From the NCBI RefSeq assembly GCF_003950315.1, contig NZ_NGJT01000008.1:1-64000 (forward strand): a stretch of DNA of 64,000 bases. The letters run 5' to 3'. Position numbers and translations under genes: made by a program. The stretch's first letter is position 1. The number at the start of each line of letters is the position of its first letter. A model generated the notes under the pieces. That model was not told where the DNA came from, did not search any database, and was given only the letters and a program-made list of their open reading frames with translations. Below, piece after piece: positions 1-10,882 of this stretch. This DNA comes from Vagococcus bubulae (GTDB lineage Bacteria > Bacillota > Bacilli > Lactobacillales > Vagococcaceae).

Positions 1-21
1 ATCAAGTTTTTCAGGTTAAAT

Positions 22-51
22 AAGAAAAGTGAGAGAATTTCTTCCCTCACT
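22..51 (-). terminator. Intrinsic terminator of rpoBC
   Basis: An inverted repeat at 28-51 (GTGAG arm, TTTC-type loop, CTCAC arm, one internal mismatch) lies about 80 bases past the rpoC stop. On the minus strand it is followed by TTTTCTTA. Position and shape fit a Rho-independent terminator for the rpoB-rpoC transcript. Confidence 0.75.
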
Positions 52-129
52 CCAATTAATTCTATTTCATTTTTGAGACTTCTTTTTATCCCTATTATTG
101 TCCATCAACACGATTTGACATAGAGCCTT

Positions 130-3100
130 TTATTCTTGATTTTTTAACGCTTCTGCAGCAGCCATTTGTGCTTCAATATCACTGATACTGTACACATTTT
201 CACTTGCTACGCCCACTTCTTTTGGTTCCATGTTACGGTATTTCGCCATACCAGTACCAGCTGGAATGATTTTACCAATGATAACATTTTCTTTCAATCC
301 AAGTAAGTGGTCTTTTTTACCTCTAATTGCAGCATCAGTTAACACACGAGTTGTTTCCTGGAATGATGCAGCAGATAAGAAACTGTTTGTTTCAAGTGAG
401 GCTTTAGTGATACCTAACAAGACTGGACGTCCAGTTGCAGGTGTTCCACCAGAAACAAGTGTATTGTAGTTACGATCTTTAAATTCACTAATATCAACTA
501 GTGTACCTGGTAAGATATCAGAATCACCTGGATCCATAACTCTTACTTTACGTAGCATTTGACGAACCATAACCTCAACGTGTTTATCTCCGATTTCTAC
601 CCCTTGCATACGGTAAACTTTTTGTACTTCTTTAAGTAGATAATTTTCAACAGCTAATACATCTTTTACTGTTAATAATTGTTTTGGATCAATTGATCCT
701 TCTGTTAATGGAGTACCACGGTCAATAATATCACCTTCAGCTACTTTCATACGAGAAGTGTAAGGAACAGAGTAAGATCTTGTATCTGTTTGACCTTTAA
801 CCACCACTTCTTTTGTACGATCTGCTTGGTCTTCTGTAATTTCAATAACTTCACCAGCAACTTCAGAAATAACGGCTTGTCCTTTAGGATTACGAGCTTC
901 AAAAATCTCTTGGATACGAGGTAAACCTTGAGTGATATCATCTCCGGCAACCCCACCCGTATGGAATGTACGCATGGTTAACTGAGTACCAGGTTCACCA
1001 ATTGATTGGGCTGCAATTGTACCAACTGCTTCTCCAACTTCAACTTCAGAACCAGTCGCTAAGTTACGACCATAGCAATGTTTACATACACCATGTTTTG
1101 TATTACATGTGAAGACTGAACGAATCGTAATTTGTTCAATACCTGCATCAACAATTTGTTTTGCAATATCTTCTGTAATGATTTCATTAGCGCCAACAAT
1201 TACTTCTTTTGTTTCAGGATGAATCACTGATTTACGAGTGTAACGACCTAGCATACGCTCTTCTAGTGTTTCAATGATTTCATTTCCTTCTTTCATCACT
1301 GAAATATCTAAACCACGGTCAGTTCCACAGTCAGTTTCACGAATAATAACATCTTGGGCCACGTCAACTAAACGACGAGTTAAGTAACCTGAATCGGCTG
1401 TCTTAAGGGCTGTATCGGTCATACCTTTACGAGCACCGTGAGTCGAGATAAACATTTCTAAGACGGTTAACCCTTCACGGAAGTTAGATACGATAGGTAA
1501 CTCCATGATACGGCCATTAGGAGCAGCCATAAGTCCACGCATACCGGCTAACTGAGTAAAGTTGGAGATATTACCACGGGCTCCAGAATCACTCATCATA
1601 AAGATTGGGTTACGTGCATCTAAACTTTCCATCAGTTTTTCTTGAATAGCATCTTTGGTCGCATTCCAAATACCAATAACTCGTTCATAACGTTCATCAT
1701 CTGTGATTAAACCACGACGGAATTGTTTTGTTACTTTTTCTACTTGATTATGTGCTTCTTCAATCATTGCTTGTTTTTCATGTAACACAACGATATCGGC
1801 AATCCCTACAGTCATACCTGCATAAGTAGAATGTTTGTATCCTAAGTCTTTCATTCTATCTAACATTTTAGATGTTTCAGTAATTTTGAAACGTTTGAAG
1901 ACTTCGGCAATAATATTACCAAGATTTTTCTTCTTGAATGGTCCAACTTCTGGTTGTTCTTTAATGAATGCTGGAATATCTGCTCCAGCTTCAACAAAGT
2001 ATTTATCAGGTGTTTGAACAGTCAAGTTATAATCAGTTGGTTCGTTTAAATAAGGGAATTCTGGTGGCATAATCTCATTAAAGATTGCTTTACCAACAGT
2101 TGTTGTTAAGATACGTTCACGTTGCCATTCTGTAAATGGTTTTTCAGGCATTGAGCTTGTTTGTAAACCAATACGAGTATGCAAGTGGACACAACCATTT
2201 CTCCATGCTAAAACAACTTCGTCTAAATCACGGAAAATCATTCCTTCACCGATTTGTCCTGGCTCTTCCATTGTTAAATAGTAGTTACCAAGGACCATAT
2301 CTTGAGATGGTGTAACAACTGGTTTACCATCTTTTGGATTAAGGATATTTTGAGCAGCAAGCATTAACATACGTGCTTCAGCTTGTGCTTCTTCATTTAA
2401 TGGAACGTGAACCGCCATTTGGTCCCCATCGAAATCGGCATTATAAGCCTCACATACTAATGGGTGAAGACGGATTGCGCGTCCTTCAACTAAAACTGGC
2501 TCAAACGCTTGGATACCAAGTCTATGTAGAGTCGGTGCTCGGTTAAGTAATACAGGATGTTCTTTAATCACATCTTCTAATACGTCCCAAACAGCGTCTT
2601 CTTGACGTTCGATTTGGCGTTTTGCATTTTTAATGTTGCTTGCAATTTCACGTTTAACTAATTCATGCATTACAAATGGTTTGAATAATTCAATTGCCAT
2701 TTCTTTTGGCAACCCACATTGATACATTTTTAAGAAAGGTCCAACAACGATAACTGAACGACCTGAGTAGTCAACACGTTTACCTAATAAGTTTTGACGG
2801 AAACGACCTTGTTTCCCTTTCAACATATGAGATAACGATTTAAGCGGACGATTACCTGGTCCTGTTACTGGACGGCCACGACGACCATTATCGATTAACG
2901 CATCTACCGCTTCTTGAAGCATACGTTTTTCGTTTTGAACGATAATTCCTGGTGCATTTAAGTCTAATAAACGTTTCAAACGGTTATTACGGTTAATCAC
3001 ACGGCGGTATAAGTCATTCAAATCACTTGTTGCAAAACGTCCACCTTCTAATTGAACCATTGGACGTAAATCTGGTGGGATAATTGGCACAACGTCCATT

Positions 3101-3780
3101 ACCATCCAGTCAGGATTGTTTCCTGAAGTACGGAATGCTTCTAAAATGTCTAAACGACGAATAGCACGCGTTCTTTTTTGCCCAGATGCTTTTTTCAATT
3201 CTTCTTTTAATTCAGCGACTTCTTTTTCTAAATCAACTTGTTCTAATAAACGTTTGATTGCTTCAGCACCCATACCTGCTTTAAACGCTTGACCATATTG
3301 TTGACGTTTTTCACGGTATTCACGCTCAGTTAAAAGTTGTTTTAATTCTAAGTTAGTGTCACCTGGATCTGTTACCACATAAGAAGCAAAATAAATGATT
3401 TCTTCTAATGCTCTAGGACTCATATCTAATACAAGACCCATACGACTAGGAATTCCTTTAAAATACCAAATATGTGTTACTGGAGCTGCAAGTTCGATAT
3501 GACCCATACGTTCACGACGAACTTTAGAACGTGTTACCTCAACCCCACAGCGGTCACAAACGATTCCCTTGTAACGGATACGTTTATATTTACCACAAGC
3601 ACATTCCCAGTCCTTAGTAGGACCGAAAATACGCTCGCAGAAAAGACCATCACGTTCTGGTTTTAAAGTACGGTAGTTTATTGTCTCTGGTTTTTTCACT
3701 TCACCATATGACCAGCTCCTAATTTTTTCAGAAGAAGCTAGTCCAATTTGCATACTTTCAAATTTATTTACATCGATCAA
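130..3780 (-). CDS. rpoC: DNA-directed RNA polymerase subunit beta'
   Basis: This is the catalytic beta' subunit of RNA polymerase, 1216 residues, close to the roughly 1200 usual in Firmicutes. The N-terminal zinc site is C60, C62, C75, C78. The active-site Mg-binding NADFDGD motif lies near residues 448-454, and the bridge-helix/trigger-loop region ([16 protein letters not shown]) is intact. The start is a TTG codon with GGAGGG about ten bases upstream; the N-terminus [10 protein letters not shown] aligns with the known family start. It follows rpoB by 45 bases with no promoter seen between, so the two are co-transcribed and end at the 22-51 terminator. Confidence 0.99.
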   Translation of the reverse strand: MIDVNKFESMQIGLASSEKIRSWSYGEVKKPETINYRTLKPERDGLFCERIFGPTKDWECACGKYKRIRYKGIVCDRCGVEVTRSKVRRERMGHIELAAPVTHIWYFKGIPSRMGLVLDMSPRALEEIIYFASYVVTDPGDTNLELKQLLTEREYREKRQQYGQAFKAGMGAEAIKRLLEQVDLEKEVAELKEELKKASGQKRTRAIRRLDILEAFRTSGNNPDWMVMDVVPIIPPDLRPMVQLEGGRFATSDLNDLYRRVINRNNRLKRLLDLNAPGIIVQNEKRMLQEAVDALIDNGRRGRPVTGPGNRPLKSLSHMLKGKQGRFRQNLLGKRVDYSGRSVIVVGPFLKMYQCGLPKEMAIELFKPFVMHELVKREIASNIKNAKRQIERQEDAVWDVLEDVIKEHPVLLNRAPTLHRLGIQAFEPVLVEGRAIRLHPLVCEAYNADFDGDQMAVHVPLNEEAQAEARMLMLAAQNILNPKDGKPVVTPSQDMVLGNYYLTMEEPGQIGEGMIFRDLDEVVLAWRNGCVHLHTRIGLQTSSMPEKPFTEWQRERILTTTVGKAIFNEIMPPEFPYLNEPTDYNLTVQTPDKYFVEAGADIPAFIKEQPEVGPFKKKNLGNIIAEVFKRFKITETSKMLDRMKDLGYKHSTYAGMTVGIADIVVLHEKQAMIEEAHNQVEKVTKQFRRGLITDDERYERVIGIWNATKDAIQEKLMESLDARNPIFMMSDSGARGNISNFTQLAGMRGLMAAPNGRIMELPIVSNFREGLTVLEMFISTHGARKGMTDTALKTADSGYLTRRLVDVAQDVIIRETDCGTDRGLDISVMKEGNEIIETLEERMLGRYTRKSVIHPETKEVIVGANEIITEDIAKQIVDAGIEQITIRSVFTCNTKHGVCKHCYGRNLATGSEVEVGEAVGTIAAQSIGEPGTQLTMRTFHTGGVAGDDITQGLPRIQEIFEARNPKGQAVISEVAGEVIEITEDQADRTKEVVVKGQTDTRSYSVPYTSRMKVAEGDIIDRGTPLTEGSIDPKQLLTVKDVLAVENYLLKEVQKVYRMQGVEIGDKHVEVMVRQMLRKVRVMDPGDSDILPGTLVDISEFKDRNYNTLVSGGTPATGRPVLLGITKASLETNSFLSAASFQETTRVLTDAAIRGKKDHLLGLKENVIIGKIIPAGTGMAKYRNMEPKEVGVASENVYSISDIEAQMAAAEALKNQE

Positions 3781-3825
3781 AAGATGTCCCTCCGTTTCTT
3801 TGTCTATCAGAATAATTCAGCTGGA

Positions 3826-6800
3826 TTATTCTTGGTTTTCTTGTGCATCTTTCAACGATTTTTCTGCTAATGCTTTTTCTTCTTGCTCTTTAGCATATTT
3901 TGCTAAAGCATCAACAGTAATCAAATCATCGTCCTCATCATCCATATCACGTAATTCAATCTCTTGATCGTCTGCATCTAATACTCGCATGTCTAATCCT
4001 AAAGCTTGTAATTCTTTAACAAGTACGCGGAATGATTCTGGAACACCTGGTTTTTGAATTGGCTCACCTTTAACGATAGATTCGTAAGTTTTCACACGAC
4101 CAACAACGTCATCTGATTTATATGTCAAGATTTCTTGTAGAGTGTAAGCTGCTCCGTATGCTTCAAGAGCCCAAACTTCCATCTCTCCAAAACGTTGTCC
4201 ACCAAATTGTGCTTTACCACCAAGTGGTTGTTGTGTAACTAATGAGTAAGGTCCAATAGAACGAGCATGTAACTTGTCATCAACCATGTGAGCAAGTTTC
4301 AACATGTACATTACACCTACAGAAATACGGTTATCAAATGGTTCACCAGTACGTCCATCATAAAGAACTGTCTTAGCATCACGAGATAATCCTGCTTCTT
4401 CAACTGTACTCCATACATCTTCTTCATTCGCTCCATCAAATACTGGTGTCGCAACATGAATGTTCAATGAGCGAGCAGCCATACCTAAATGTAACTCTAA
4501 TACTTGTCCAATGTTCATACGAGAAGGTACCCCTAATGGGTTTAACATGATATCAACTGGTGTTCCATCAGGTAAGAATGGCATATCTTCTTCTGGCATA
4601 ATACGAGATACTACCCCTTTATTACCATGACGTCCGGCCATTTTGTCTCCTTCGTGAATTTTACGTTTTTGAACGATATAAACACGAACCAACATGTTAA
4701 CGCCTGGAGATAATTCGTCTCCACCTTCACGAGTAAAGATTTTAACATCATGAACAATACCGCCACCACCATGTGGAACACGTAGAGATGTATCACGAAC
4801 TTCACGAGCTTTTTCTCCGAAGATTGCATGCAATAGACGTTCTTCTGCCGATAATTCTGTTACCCCTTTAGGAGTGACTTTACCAACAAGTAAATCGCCA
4901 TCTTGAACTTCTGCACCAATACGGATAATACCCATTTCATCTAAGTTTTTAAGAGCATCTTCCCCAACGTTTGGTAACTCACGAGTAATTTCTTCAGGTC
5001 CTAATTTTGTGTCACGTGCTTCTGATTCGTATTCTTCAATATGAATAGATGTGTACACATCATCTTTAACTAAACGACGACTCATAATAATCGCATCTTC
5101 GTAGTTATAACCTTCCCACGTCATGAATGCTACTAAAACGTTTTGTCCTAATGCCATTTCTCCTTCTTCCATAGAAGAACCATCAGCTAAAGTATCGCCT
5201 TTTTCAACGATTTCACCTTTTCTAACGATAGGGCGTTGGTTGTAACTTGTCCCTGCATTTGAACGGTGGAATTTAATCACATTGTATTTATCTAATGCGC
5301 CATCGTTACGACGAACACGAACTTCACGGGCATCAACATATTCCACAACACCATCATGTTTACATAAAAGAGCTGCTCCAGAGTCATGCGCTGCTTTGTA
5401 TTCCATACCAGTCCCAACAAGTGGTGAACGTGGTTGAATTAAAGGAACAGCCTGACGCTGCATGTTCGCACCCATAAGAGCACGGTTAGAGTCATCATTT
5501 TCCAAGAAAGGAATACATGATGTCGCTACCGCAACTACCTGTTTAGGAGAAACGTCCATGTAGTCAACTTTATCTACTGAAACTTCCAAGTTTTCACTTT
5601 GGATACGAGCCATTACAACATCTTCAGCAAACGTTCCATCGTCATTTAATGGCGAGTTCGCTTGCGCTACCATGTAATGGTCTTCCTCGTCGGCTGTTAA
5701 GTAATCAATATGCTCTGTTACTCGTCTTGTTTCACGGTCAACACGACGATATGGTGTTTCAATGAACCCATATTTATTAACTTTCGCATAACTTGACAAA
5801 CTATTGATTAACCCAATGTTTGGTCCCTCAGGCGTTTCAATCGGACACATACGACCATAATGCGAATAGTGAACGTCACGAACTTCATATCCGGCACGGT
5901 CACGTGTTAAACCACCAGGCCCTAAAGCTGATAGACGACGTTTATGTGTTAACTCACCTAATGGATTTGTTTGATCCATGAATTGTGATAACTGAGAAGA
6001 ACCAAAGAATTCTTTCATTGAAGCCACAACTGGACGAATATTAATCAATTGTTGTGGTGTTAATGTTTCAGTGTCTTGAATAGACATTCTTTCACGAACC
6101 ACACGTTCCATACGAGATAATCCAATACGGAATTGATTTTGTAATAATTCTCCAACTGAACGAATACGACGGTTTCCTAAATGGTCAATGTCATCCACTT
6201 TACCGATATCTTCCATTAAGTTTAAGAAATAACTGATTGTCGCTACAATATCAGCAGGACGAACAGTGCGTACATCTGCATCAAGTTGACCATTACCAAT
6301 CACGTTAACCACACGTTCTGGGTCTTTTGGAGATAATACTTTAATCACTTGGACAGTCATTGCTTCTGTTACAACACCATCTTCACTAGGATAGTACGTT
6401 TCGTTGTTTAAACCATTGTCTAAATGTTTTTCTAATTCATCCATCACTGAATGAGTAATAACTGTTCCTTTTTCTACAAGGATTTCCCCTGTTTCAGGAT
6501 CAACTAATGTCTCAGCTAATGTTTGATTTAATAAACGTGTTTTCAAGCTAAGTTTTTTATTAATTTTATAGCGACCTACTGCTGCCAAATCATAACGTTT
6601 TGGATCAAAGAAACGAGAATTTAATAAGTTTCTTGAACTTTCAGCTGTTTTAGGTTCACCTGGACGAAGTCTTTCATAAACATCTTTCAACGCTTCCTCA
6701 GTACGAGAATCGCTTGAATTTTTATGAATATCTTTTTCGATTGTTACCTGTAAGCTTTCACTTTCGCCAAAAATCTCTGTAATAGTTGTATCAGAACCAA

Positions 6801-7401
6801 AACCTAACGCTCTAACTAAAACAGTTAAAGGAATCTTTCTAGTTCTATCAATACGAGCATAAGATAAGTTTTTTGCGTCTGTTTCAAGCTCTAACCATGC
6901 TCCACGGTTAGGAATAACAGTTGTCCCAAATCCCTCATGTCCATTTTTTTCTTTCTTCTCATTGAAATAAACTCCGGGTGATCTTACTAACTGTGATACC
7001 ACTACACGCTCAGCACCATTGATAATAAATGTTCCCATCTCTGTCATTAATGGGAAATCGCCAAAGAACACTTCTTGTGACTTGATTTCTCCAGTCACTT
7101 GATTATCCAAACGCAATGTTACGTGGATAGGAGCTGAGTAGTTAGCATCATGCGCGCGAGCTTCCTCAACTGTATACTTTGGTTCTTTCATTTCATAATC
7201 GACAAATTCTAATGATAACTTGTCACTAAAGTCTGTAATTGGCATAATGTCTTCAAACATTTCGCGCAAACCTTCATCTAAAAACCACTTATAAGAATCA
7301 GTTTGAATTTCAATTAAGTTTGGCAATTCTAGTACTTCACTAATCCTAGAATAGCTACGTCTTTCTCGGTGTTTTCCGTATTTAACTACGTGTCCAACCA
7401 A
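3826..7401 (-). CDS. rpoB: DNA-directed RNA polymerase subunit beta
   Basis: This is the beta subunit of RNA polymerase. The rifampicin-region sequence ([30 protein letters not shown]) and the C-terminal [21 protein letters not shown] block are intact, and it ends in an acidic, low-complexity tail. The open frame reaches 7428, but I place the start at TTG 7401. That gives [14 protein letters not shown] at the N-terminus, as in enterococcal RpoB, and puts AGAGGGGTGA five bases upstream as ribosome binding site; the TTG at 7428 has no such site. The protein is then 1191 residues. It is first in the rpoBC operon, after a roughly 220-base leader. Confidence 0.97.
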   Translation of the reverse strand: MVGHVVKYGKHRERRSYSRISEVLELPNLIEIQTDSYKWFLDEGLREMFEDIMPITDFSDKLSLEFVDYEMKEPKYTVEEARAHDANYSAPIHVTLRLDNQVTGEIKSQEVFFGDFPLMTEMGTFIINGAERVVVSQLVRSPGVYFNEKKEKNGHEGFGTTVIPNRGAWLELETDAKNLSYARIDRTRKIPLTVLVRALGFGSDTTITEIFGESESLQVTIEKDIHKNSSDSRTEEALKDVYERLRPGEPKTAESSRNLLNSRFFDPKRYDLAAVGRYKINKKLSLKTRLLNQTLAETLVDPETGEILVEKGTVITHSVMDELEKHLDNGLNNETYYPSEDGVVTEAMTVQVIKVLSPKDPERVVNVIGNGQLDADVRTVRPADIVATISYFLNLMEDIGKVDDIDHLGNRRIRSVGELLQNQFRIGLSRMERVVRERMSIQDTETLTPQQLINIRPVVASMKEFFGSSQLSQFMDQTNPLGELTHKRRLSALGPGGLTRDRAGYEVRDVHYSHYGRMCPIETPEGPNIGLINSLSSYAKVNKYGFIETPYRRVDRETRRVTEHIDYLTADEEDHYMVAQANSPLNDDGTFAEDVVMARIQSENLEVSVDKVDYMDVSPKQVVAVATSCIPFLENDDSNRALMGANMQRQAVPLIQPRSPLVGTGMEYKAAHDSGAALLCKHDGVVEYVDAREVRVRRNDGALDKYNVIKFHRSNAGTSYNQRPIVRKGEIVEKGDTLADGSSMEEGEMALGQNVLVAFMTWEGYNYEDAIIMSRRLVKDDVYTSIHIEEYESEARDTKLGPEEITRELPNVGEDALKNLDEMGIIRIGAEVQDGDLLVGKVTPKGVTELSAEERLLHAIFGEKAREVRDTSLRVPHGGGGIVHDVKIFTREGGDELSPGVNMLVRVYIVQKRKIHEGDKMAGRHGNKGVVSRIMPEEDMPFLPDGTPVDIMLNPLGVPSRMNIGQVLELHLGMAARSLNIHVATPVFDGANEEDVWSTVEEAGLSRDAKTVLYDGRTGEPFDNRISVGVMYMLKLAHMVDDKLHARSIGPYSLVTQQPLGGKAQFGGQRFGEMEVWALEAYGAAYTLQEILTYKSDDVVGRVKTYESIVKGEPIQKPGVPESFRVLVKELQALGLDMRVLDADDQEIELRDMDDEDDDLITVDALAKYAKEQEEKALAEKSLKDAQENQE

Positions 7402-7506
7402 ATTAGTCACCCCTCTGAGTTTTTTCAAAAATACCTTATGTTACAAATGTTAAAAACACATAACAATTTCATTACTTATCTGTTTTAAAGTAAAAAAAAA
7501 CCAAAA

Positions 7507-7545
7507 ATAGACGGTGAACATATCTCGATATGGTCGATCTATCTT
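7507..7545 (-). ncRNA. Structured rpoB leader element, possible Lacto-rpoB motif
   Basis: Within the rpoB 5' leader the minus strand carries a perfect CATATC-GA-GATATG hairpin, flanked by an outer ATAGA/TCTAT pairing with CGAC and TTCACCG on either side. It is followed by a T-rich stretch (TTTTTGG then nine T). Lactic acid bacteria carry a conserved rpoB leader structure known as the Lacto-rpoB RNA; its location and this compact hairpin fit, but I identify it from memory of the motif only. Because a T-run follows, attenuation is also possible. Confidence 0.55.
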
Positions 7546-7626
7546 TGTTTTCCTATAAAATAAAGGCTAATGGACAATATTTCATCGCCTTTTACATTCA
7601 AAACATAAAGGTTTCTGCAACTAATC

Positions 7627-7655
7627 ATTTTAGCCTAAATCAATGCAAATGTCAA
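7627..7655 (-). promoter_or_regulatory. rpoBC promoter
   Basis: On the minus strand, TTGACA (7650-7655), a 17-base spacer and TAAAAT (7627-7632) form a near-consensus housekeeping promoter. It lies just downstream of the terminator at 7665-7693, so rpoBC is a transcription unit of its own with a leader of about 220 bases. Confidence 0.85.
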
Positions 7656-7664
7656 CAGAATACC

Positions 7665-7693
7665 AAATAAAAAAAGCTAGAATTTCTTCTAGC
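7665..7693 (-). terminator. Intrinsic terminator upstream of the rpoB promoter
   Basis: A perfect 7-bp stem (GCTAGAA / TTCTAGC, 4-base loop, 7676-7693) is followed on the minus strand by TTTTTTTATTT. It ends whatever transcript comes from the methyltransferase gene or from the gene-free stretch before it, and insulates rpoBC. Confidence 0.85.
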
Positions 7694-8107
7694 CTCTCCC
7701 CCATAAAACAATCCATCATAACAAACTAACCCGTACTATATTTTTCCCCTACAAAAAATACCTACATGAGTTAATTAATCTGGACTGGCGTTCCAGCGCG
7801 TTATCTAAATTTATTCCCCTTTATAAACATTAGATAAGCTATTAAATGTTATCTTGTTTTCATTATATTTGAACCATGTACTTGTATGCCCTTACCCATA
7901 CTTGTATAGTGTCTTAAACACTTGTTCGTTCTTATAGACATAAATAATCAATAAGTTTTATAATAAACCATCACTAAACGGAACCGCAATTTTATTATAA
8001 TGATTTTCTATGCTTTTTTTATCCCACTTTTTTCCTATGCATATGCAAACCGTTCGTTTAATCATTTTTGAATACCATTTCTTACAACTTAACGTTCGTG
8101 TTTTAGT
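7694..8107 (-). other. Gene-free stretch between methyltransferase and rpoB; possible small RNA
   Basis: There is no convincing open frame in these 414 bases. On the minus strand I see a possible promoter, TTGCGG (7984-7989), 18 bases, TATTAT (7960-7965). It is followed by several small hairpins (AGTGT/ACACT, GTATG/CATAC, AACATT/AATGTT, CTGG/CCAG) and then the strong terminator at 7665-7693. This would give a transcript of about 285 nucleotides. It may equally be the 3' UTR of the methyltransferase mRNA. Confidence 0.3.
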
Positions 8108-8710
8108 TTATATTTTATAACTTTTAAAAATATAGTATCCTTTTGAACTTGTTACTACTTCTACTTGTCCAAAGACTTCTTCCATTTTTTTCTTTGCACT
8201 TGGCGCTCCTTGTTTCTTCTGAATAACAATCGTTAAGGTACCATTTTGTTTTAAATGTTCCTTCGCTCCTTCAATGATACTATGAACAATTTTTTTCCCA
8301 GCTCGTATTGGAGGATTACTAACAACTGCTGCAAAATCTTTTTTTGTTACGTTATCGTATACGCTTGATTCATATACTTCGATATTTTCAATTTTATTTA
8401 ACTCAGCATTTTCTTTAGCTAAATCCATTGCTCTTTCATTCACATCCACCATGTGAACAAGACGTTTAGTCGAATCAGCTAGAGATAAGCCAATCGGGCC
8501 GTAGCCACAACCAACATCTAAAATTGCCCCTTCAGGTAAATCCACATCCGAGAAAGCTTCTATTAAGACACGTGAACCAAAATCCACTGTATCTCTTGAA
8601 AAAACATTACTATCAGTTATAAATTGATATGTTTTTCCTAATAATGGGTATGTCCATGTTTTTCTATCATGAGCTGTTTCTGGTTTGTTTGTATAATAAT
8701 GGGCACTCAT
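8108..8710 (-). CDS. Class I SAM-dependent methyltransferase, RsmC/YbxB-like
   Basis: The 200-residue protein is a Rossmann-fold methyltransferase. The SAM-binding motif I DVGCGYGPIG is at residues 65-74, and NPPI at 132-135 is the base-flipping motif of N-methyltransferases acting on RNA or DNA bases. The overall pattern matches the RsmC family (16S rRNA guanine-N2 methylation), and in Bacillus the homologue ybxB likewise sits just before rpoB. The true substrate is inferred, not shown. The SGNH hydrolase gene ends three bases upstream, so the two are probably one transcript. Confidence 0.88.
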   Translation of the reverse strand: MSAHYYTNKPETAHDRKTWTYPLLGKTYQFITDSNVFSRDTVDFGSRVLIEAFSDVDLPEGAILDVGCGYGPIGLSLADSTKRLVHMVDVNERAMDLAKENAELNKIENIEVYESSVYDNVTKKDFAAVVSNPPIRAGKKIVHSIIEGAKEHLKQNGTLTIVIQKKQGAPSAKKKMEEVFGQVEVVTSSKGYYIFKSYKI

Positions 8711-8713
8711 TTT

Positions 8714-9277
8714 TCACACTCTTTCTTTAATTTTTTCTACTATTAATCTTGCTAACAAATCATAACCATCATCTGAAAAATGAAGTCCATCTGTTTCTAA
8801 AAAACGAGTTGGAGAGTCTGAGGCAATCATTTCTTCTAATATATCTACATAACTAATACTAAATGATTTTGCTACACGTTGTGCTGCATTATTGTATTGC
8901 ATTAAATCAACTAAAGGCCGTTCATCATGATACATCATTTGATGAGCATATGGCGGACCAATTAATACAACTTTTTTTGCACCGATTTGTTCTATTAAGT
9001 AAGCCAAATTTTCTTCATACTGAATAACTGAAATACCTGAAAGTTTTGCAGCGTCATTTGCACCAAAAAAGATGGTCACAATATCTGGTTCATATGACAC
9101 AACATGATCTTGAAACCGACTCAATGCTCCTTTAGTTGTGTCTCCTGGTATCCCAGCATTAATAATCTCCACTTTAGTATTAAGTAAGTGTTCAATTTTA
9201 GTGTTTAAAATAGTATCAATTTCACCATTTCTATAGCCTGCAGTGATACTATCTCCAAATAATATGATTTTTTTCAT
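8714..9277 (-). CDS. SGNH/GDSL-family lipase or esterase
   Basis: This is a 187-residue SGNH hydrolase. Block I FGDSITAG carries the nucleophile S10, block II has G42 in NAGIPGDT, block III has N74 in FGAND, and block V has D163 and H166 in DGLHF. All four catalytic blocks are present, so it should be an active esterase, lipase or thioesterase-type enzyme. No signal peptide is visible, so it acts in the cytoplasm. The natural substrate cannot be read from the sequence. It lies three bases ahead of the methyltransferase gene. Confidence 0.88.
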   Translation of the reverse strand: MKKIILFGDSITAGYRNGEIDTILNTKIEHLLNTKVEIINAGIPGDTTKGALSRFQDHVVSYEPDIVTIFFGANDAAKLSGISVIQYEENLAYLIEQIGAKKVVLIGPPYAHQMMYHDERPLVDLMQYNNAAQRVAKSFSISYVDILEEMIASDSPTRFLETDGLHFSDDGYDLLARLIVEKIKERV

Positions 9278-9314
9278 CTTTCAAACCTCATTTCCTTATC
9301 TTAGCGTTTATCTA

Positions 9315-9323
9315 TGATATAAT
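9315..9323 (+). promoter_or_regulatory. Extended -10 promoter for thioesterase-coaA-guaA
   Basis: TGATATAAT (TGn plus TATAAT) lies about 50 bases before the GTG of the thioesterase gene. No clear -35 box sits at the right distance, as expected for an extended -10 element. A second TATAAT at 9335-9340 lacks both features. Confidence 0.5.
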
Positions 9324-9369
9324 CAGTTAGACTTTATAATATCATACCACGAAAAAAGGAGTTTTTAAC

Positions 9370-9912
9370 GTGTTTGTACCACTACCTAATGAAAAAAAAT
9401 GCAAAGATTCTTATGCTATCCAAACACATCGCGTTTTTCCAAATGATCTTAACTCGTTTGGTGCGCTATTTGGAGGAAAACTAATGGCTTTAATTGATGA
9501 TACGGCCTCTATTGCTGTATCTCGTCATTGTCGTATTCCAACGATGACTGCCTCAACAGATAGTTTGGACTTTTTACATCCTATCTATGAAAATGATGCT
9601 GTAACTGTAGAAGCTTATGTTTCAGGTACAGGAAAAAAATCGATGGAAGTTTTTGTCAAAGTCACTGGAGAGGTTTTAGATACTGGACAACATTATTTAG
9701 CTGCAACATGTTTTATGACGTTTGTTGTCGTGAAAACTGATGAAACATTTACTAGTGTGCCAACTATTATTCCAGAGTCAGTCGAAGAAAAAATGATTCA
9801 TAAAGGATACAAAAAAAGACGTGAAAACAGACTAAGAGAATTGTCATTTAATAAAGAATTAGGTCGATACATCTCTCAACAATTACCTAATCTGATTGAA
9901 GATGATAAGTAG
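9370..9912 (+). CDS. Acyl-CoA thioesterase, hot-dog fold (YkhA-like)
   Basis: This 180-residue protein belongs to the cytosolic acyl-CoA hydrolase family. The sequence NSFGALFGGKLMALIDDTASIAVSRHC is the hot-dog helix region with the conserved N-x-x-G-x-x-x-G-G pattern. It hydrolyses acyl-CoA to free acid and CoA; chain-length preference cannot be read. Translation starts at GTG 9370 with AAAGGAG ahead. It stands first in a plus-strand run with coaA 12 bases downstream, which pairs a CoA-releasing enzyme with the first enzyme of CoA synthesis. Confidence 0.85.
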   Translation: MFVPLPNEKKCKDSYAIQTHRVFPNDLNSFGALFGGKLMALIDDTASIAVSRHCRIPTMTASTDSLDFLHPIYENDAVTVEAYVSGTGKKSMEVFVKVTGEVLDTGQHYLAATCFMTFVVVKTDETFTSVPTIIPESVEEKMIHKGYKKRRENRLRELSFNKELGRYISQQLPNLIEDDK

Positions 9913-9924
9913 AGGGCACTGTTT

Positions 9925-10848
9925 ATGGATGAAAAAACAAATTTTTATCATTTAACTCGTGATGAGTGGCAAGGTTTTTATCGTAATGGAACAGCTCCTT
10001 TAACAGATGAGGAGCTACAACAAATTAAAAGTTATAATGATACAATTTCCCTTCAAGACGTACAAGATATTTATATTCCGCTCACTCATTTAATCAATAT
10101 CTATATGAAAGAATATGAGTCTCTTCATCTTAGTAAGGGATTATTCATGCAAAAATTTCTACCTCCCTCTCCTTTTATTATTGGAGTAGCTGGTAGTGTG
10201 GCTGTTGGGAAAAGCACGACAGCTCGTTTGCTACAAATGATGCTCTCTCGTATATTTAAACGACGTCATGTTCAACTCATTACAACGGATGGTTTTTTAT
10301 ACTCAACGGATGAATTAATCCAGCGAGGCATTTTAAATAAAAAAGGATTTCCTGAAAGTTATGACATGGAAAAATTATTATCGTTTTTAAATGCCGTTAA
10401 AAATGGTGGAGATAATTTAAAAATTCCAATCTATTCTCATGAAGTTTATGATATTATTCCAGGAGAATTTGAAACAATTTCGCAACCAGATATCTTGATA
10501 GTTGAAGGGATTAACGTCCTACAATTACCAGCTAACCAACACATTTATATCAGTGATTTCTTTGACTTTTCGGTGTATGTTGATGCTGATCCAAAACTCA
10601 TTGAAAGTTGGTATTTAAAACGCTTTGAAGATTTATTGGTTCTTGCAAAAAATGATAAAACTAATTATTATTATGAATATGCTAATGGTTCGCGTGAAGA
10701 TGCATTAGCAATGGCTCGTCGTGTGTGGAAAGATGTCAATCTAAAAAACCTCAATGAGTTCATTTTGCCAACTCGTAGCCGTGCCGATGTTATTTTGCAT
10801 AAAGCACAAAATCACGAGATTGATGAAATCTATTTACGTAAGTTTTAA
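9925..10848 (+). CDS. coaA: Type I pantothenate kinase
   Basis: It phosphorylates pantothenate with ATP, the first and usually rate-controlling step of CoA synthesis. The protein is 307 residues, the normal size. The P-loop GVAGSVAVGKST is at residues 87-98, and the type I hallmarks (TTDGFLY, SYDMEKLL and the VDADPKLIESWYLKRF block) are all present. It lies in a plus-strand run between a thioesterase gene and guaA. The ribosome binding site GAGGGC is weak but properly spaced from ATG 9925. Confidence 0.97.
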   Translation: MDEKTNFYHLTRDEWQGFYRNGTAPLTDEELQQIKSYNDTISLQDVQDIYIPLTHLINIYMKEYESLHLSKGLFMQKFLPPSPFIIGVAGSVAVGKSTTARLLQMMLSRIFKRRHVQLITTDGFLYSTDELIQRGILNKKGFPESYDMEKLLSFLNAVKNGGDNLKIPIYSHEVYDIIPGEFETISQPDILIVEGINVLQLPANQHIYISDFFDFSVYVDADPKLIESWYLKRFEDLLVLAKNDKTNYYYEYANGSREDALAMARRVWKDVNLKNLNEFILPTRSRADVILHKAQNHEIDEIYLRKF

Positions 10849-10882
10849 TAAAATTAATATATAGAAAGAAAAGGTGAAGTAA

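Noticed and set aside
230-469. Plus-strand frame inside rpoC
   Set aside because: Antisense shadow of a certain essential gene; no binding site or protein-like composition.
7963-8080. A 36-codon minus-strand frame upstream of rpoB (begins MIKRTVCICIGKKW)
   Set aside because: No ribosome binding site, ordinary chance length for AT-rich DNA and no recognisable family.
10849-10882. Purine riboswitch before guaA
   Set aside because: Only 34 bases separate coaA and guaA; too short for an aptamer and no matching sequence.
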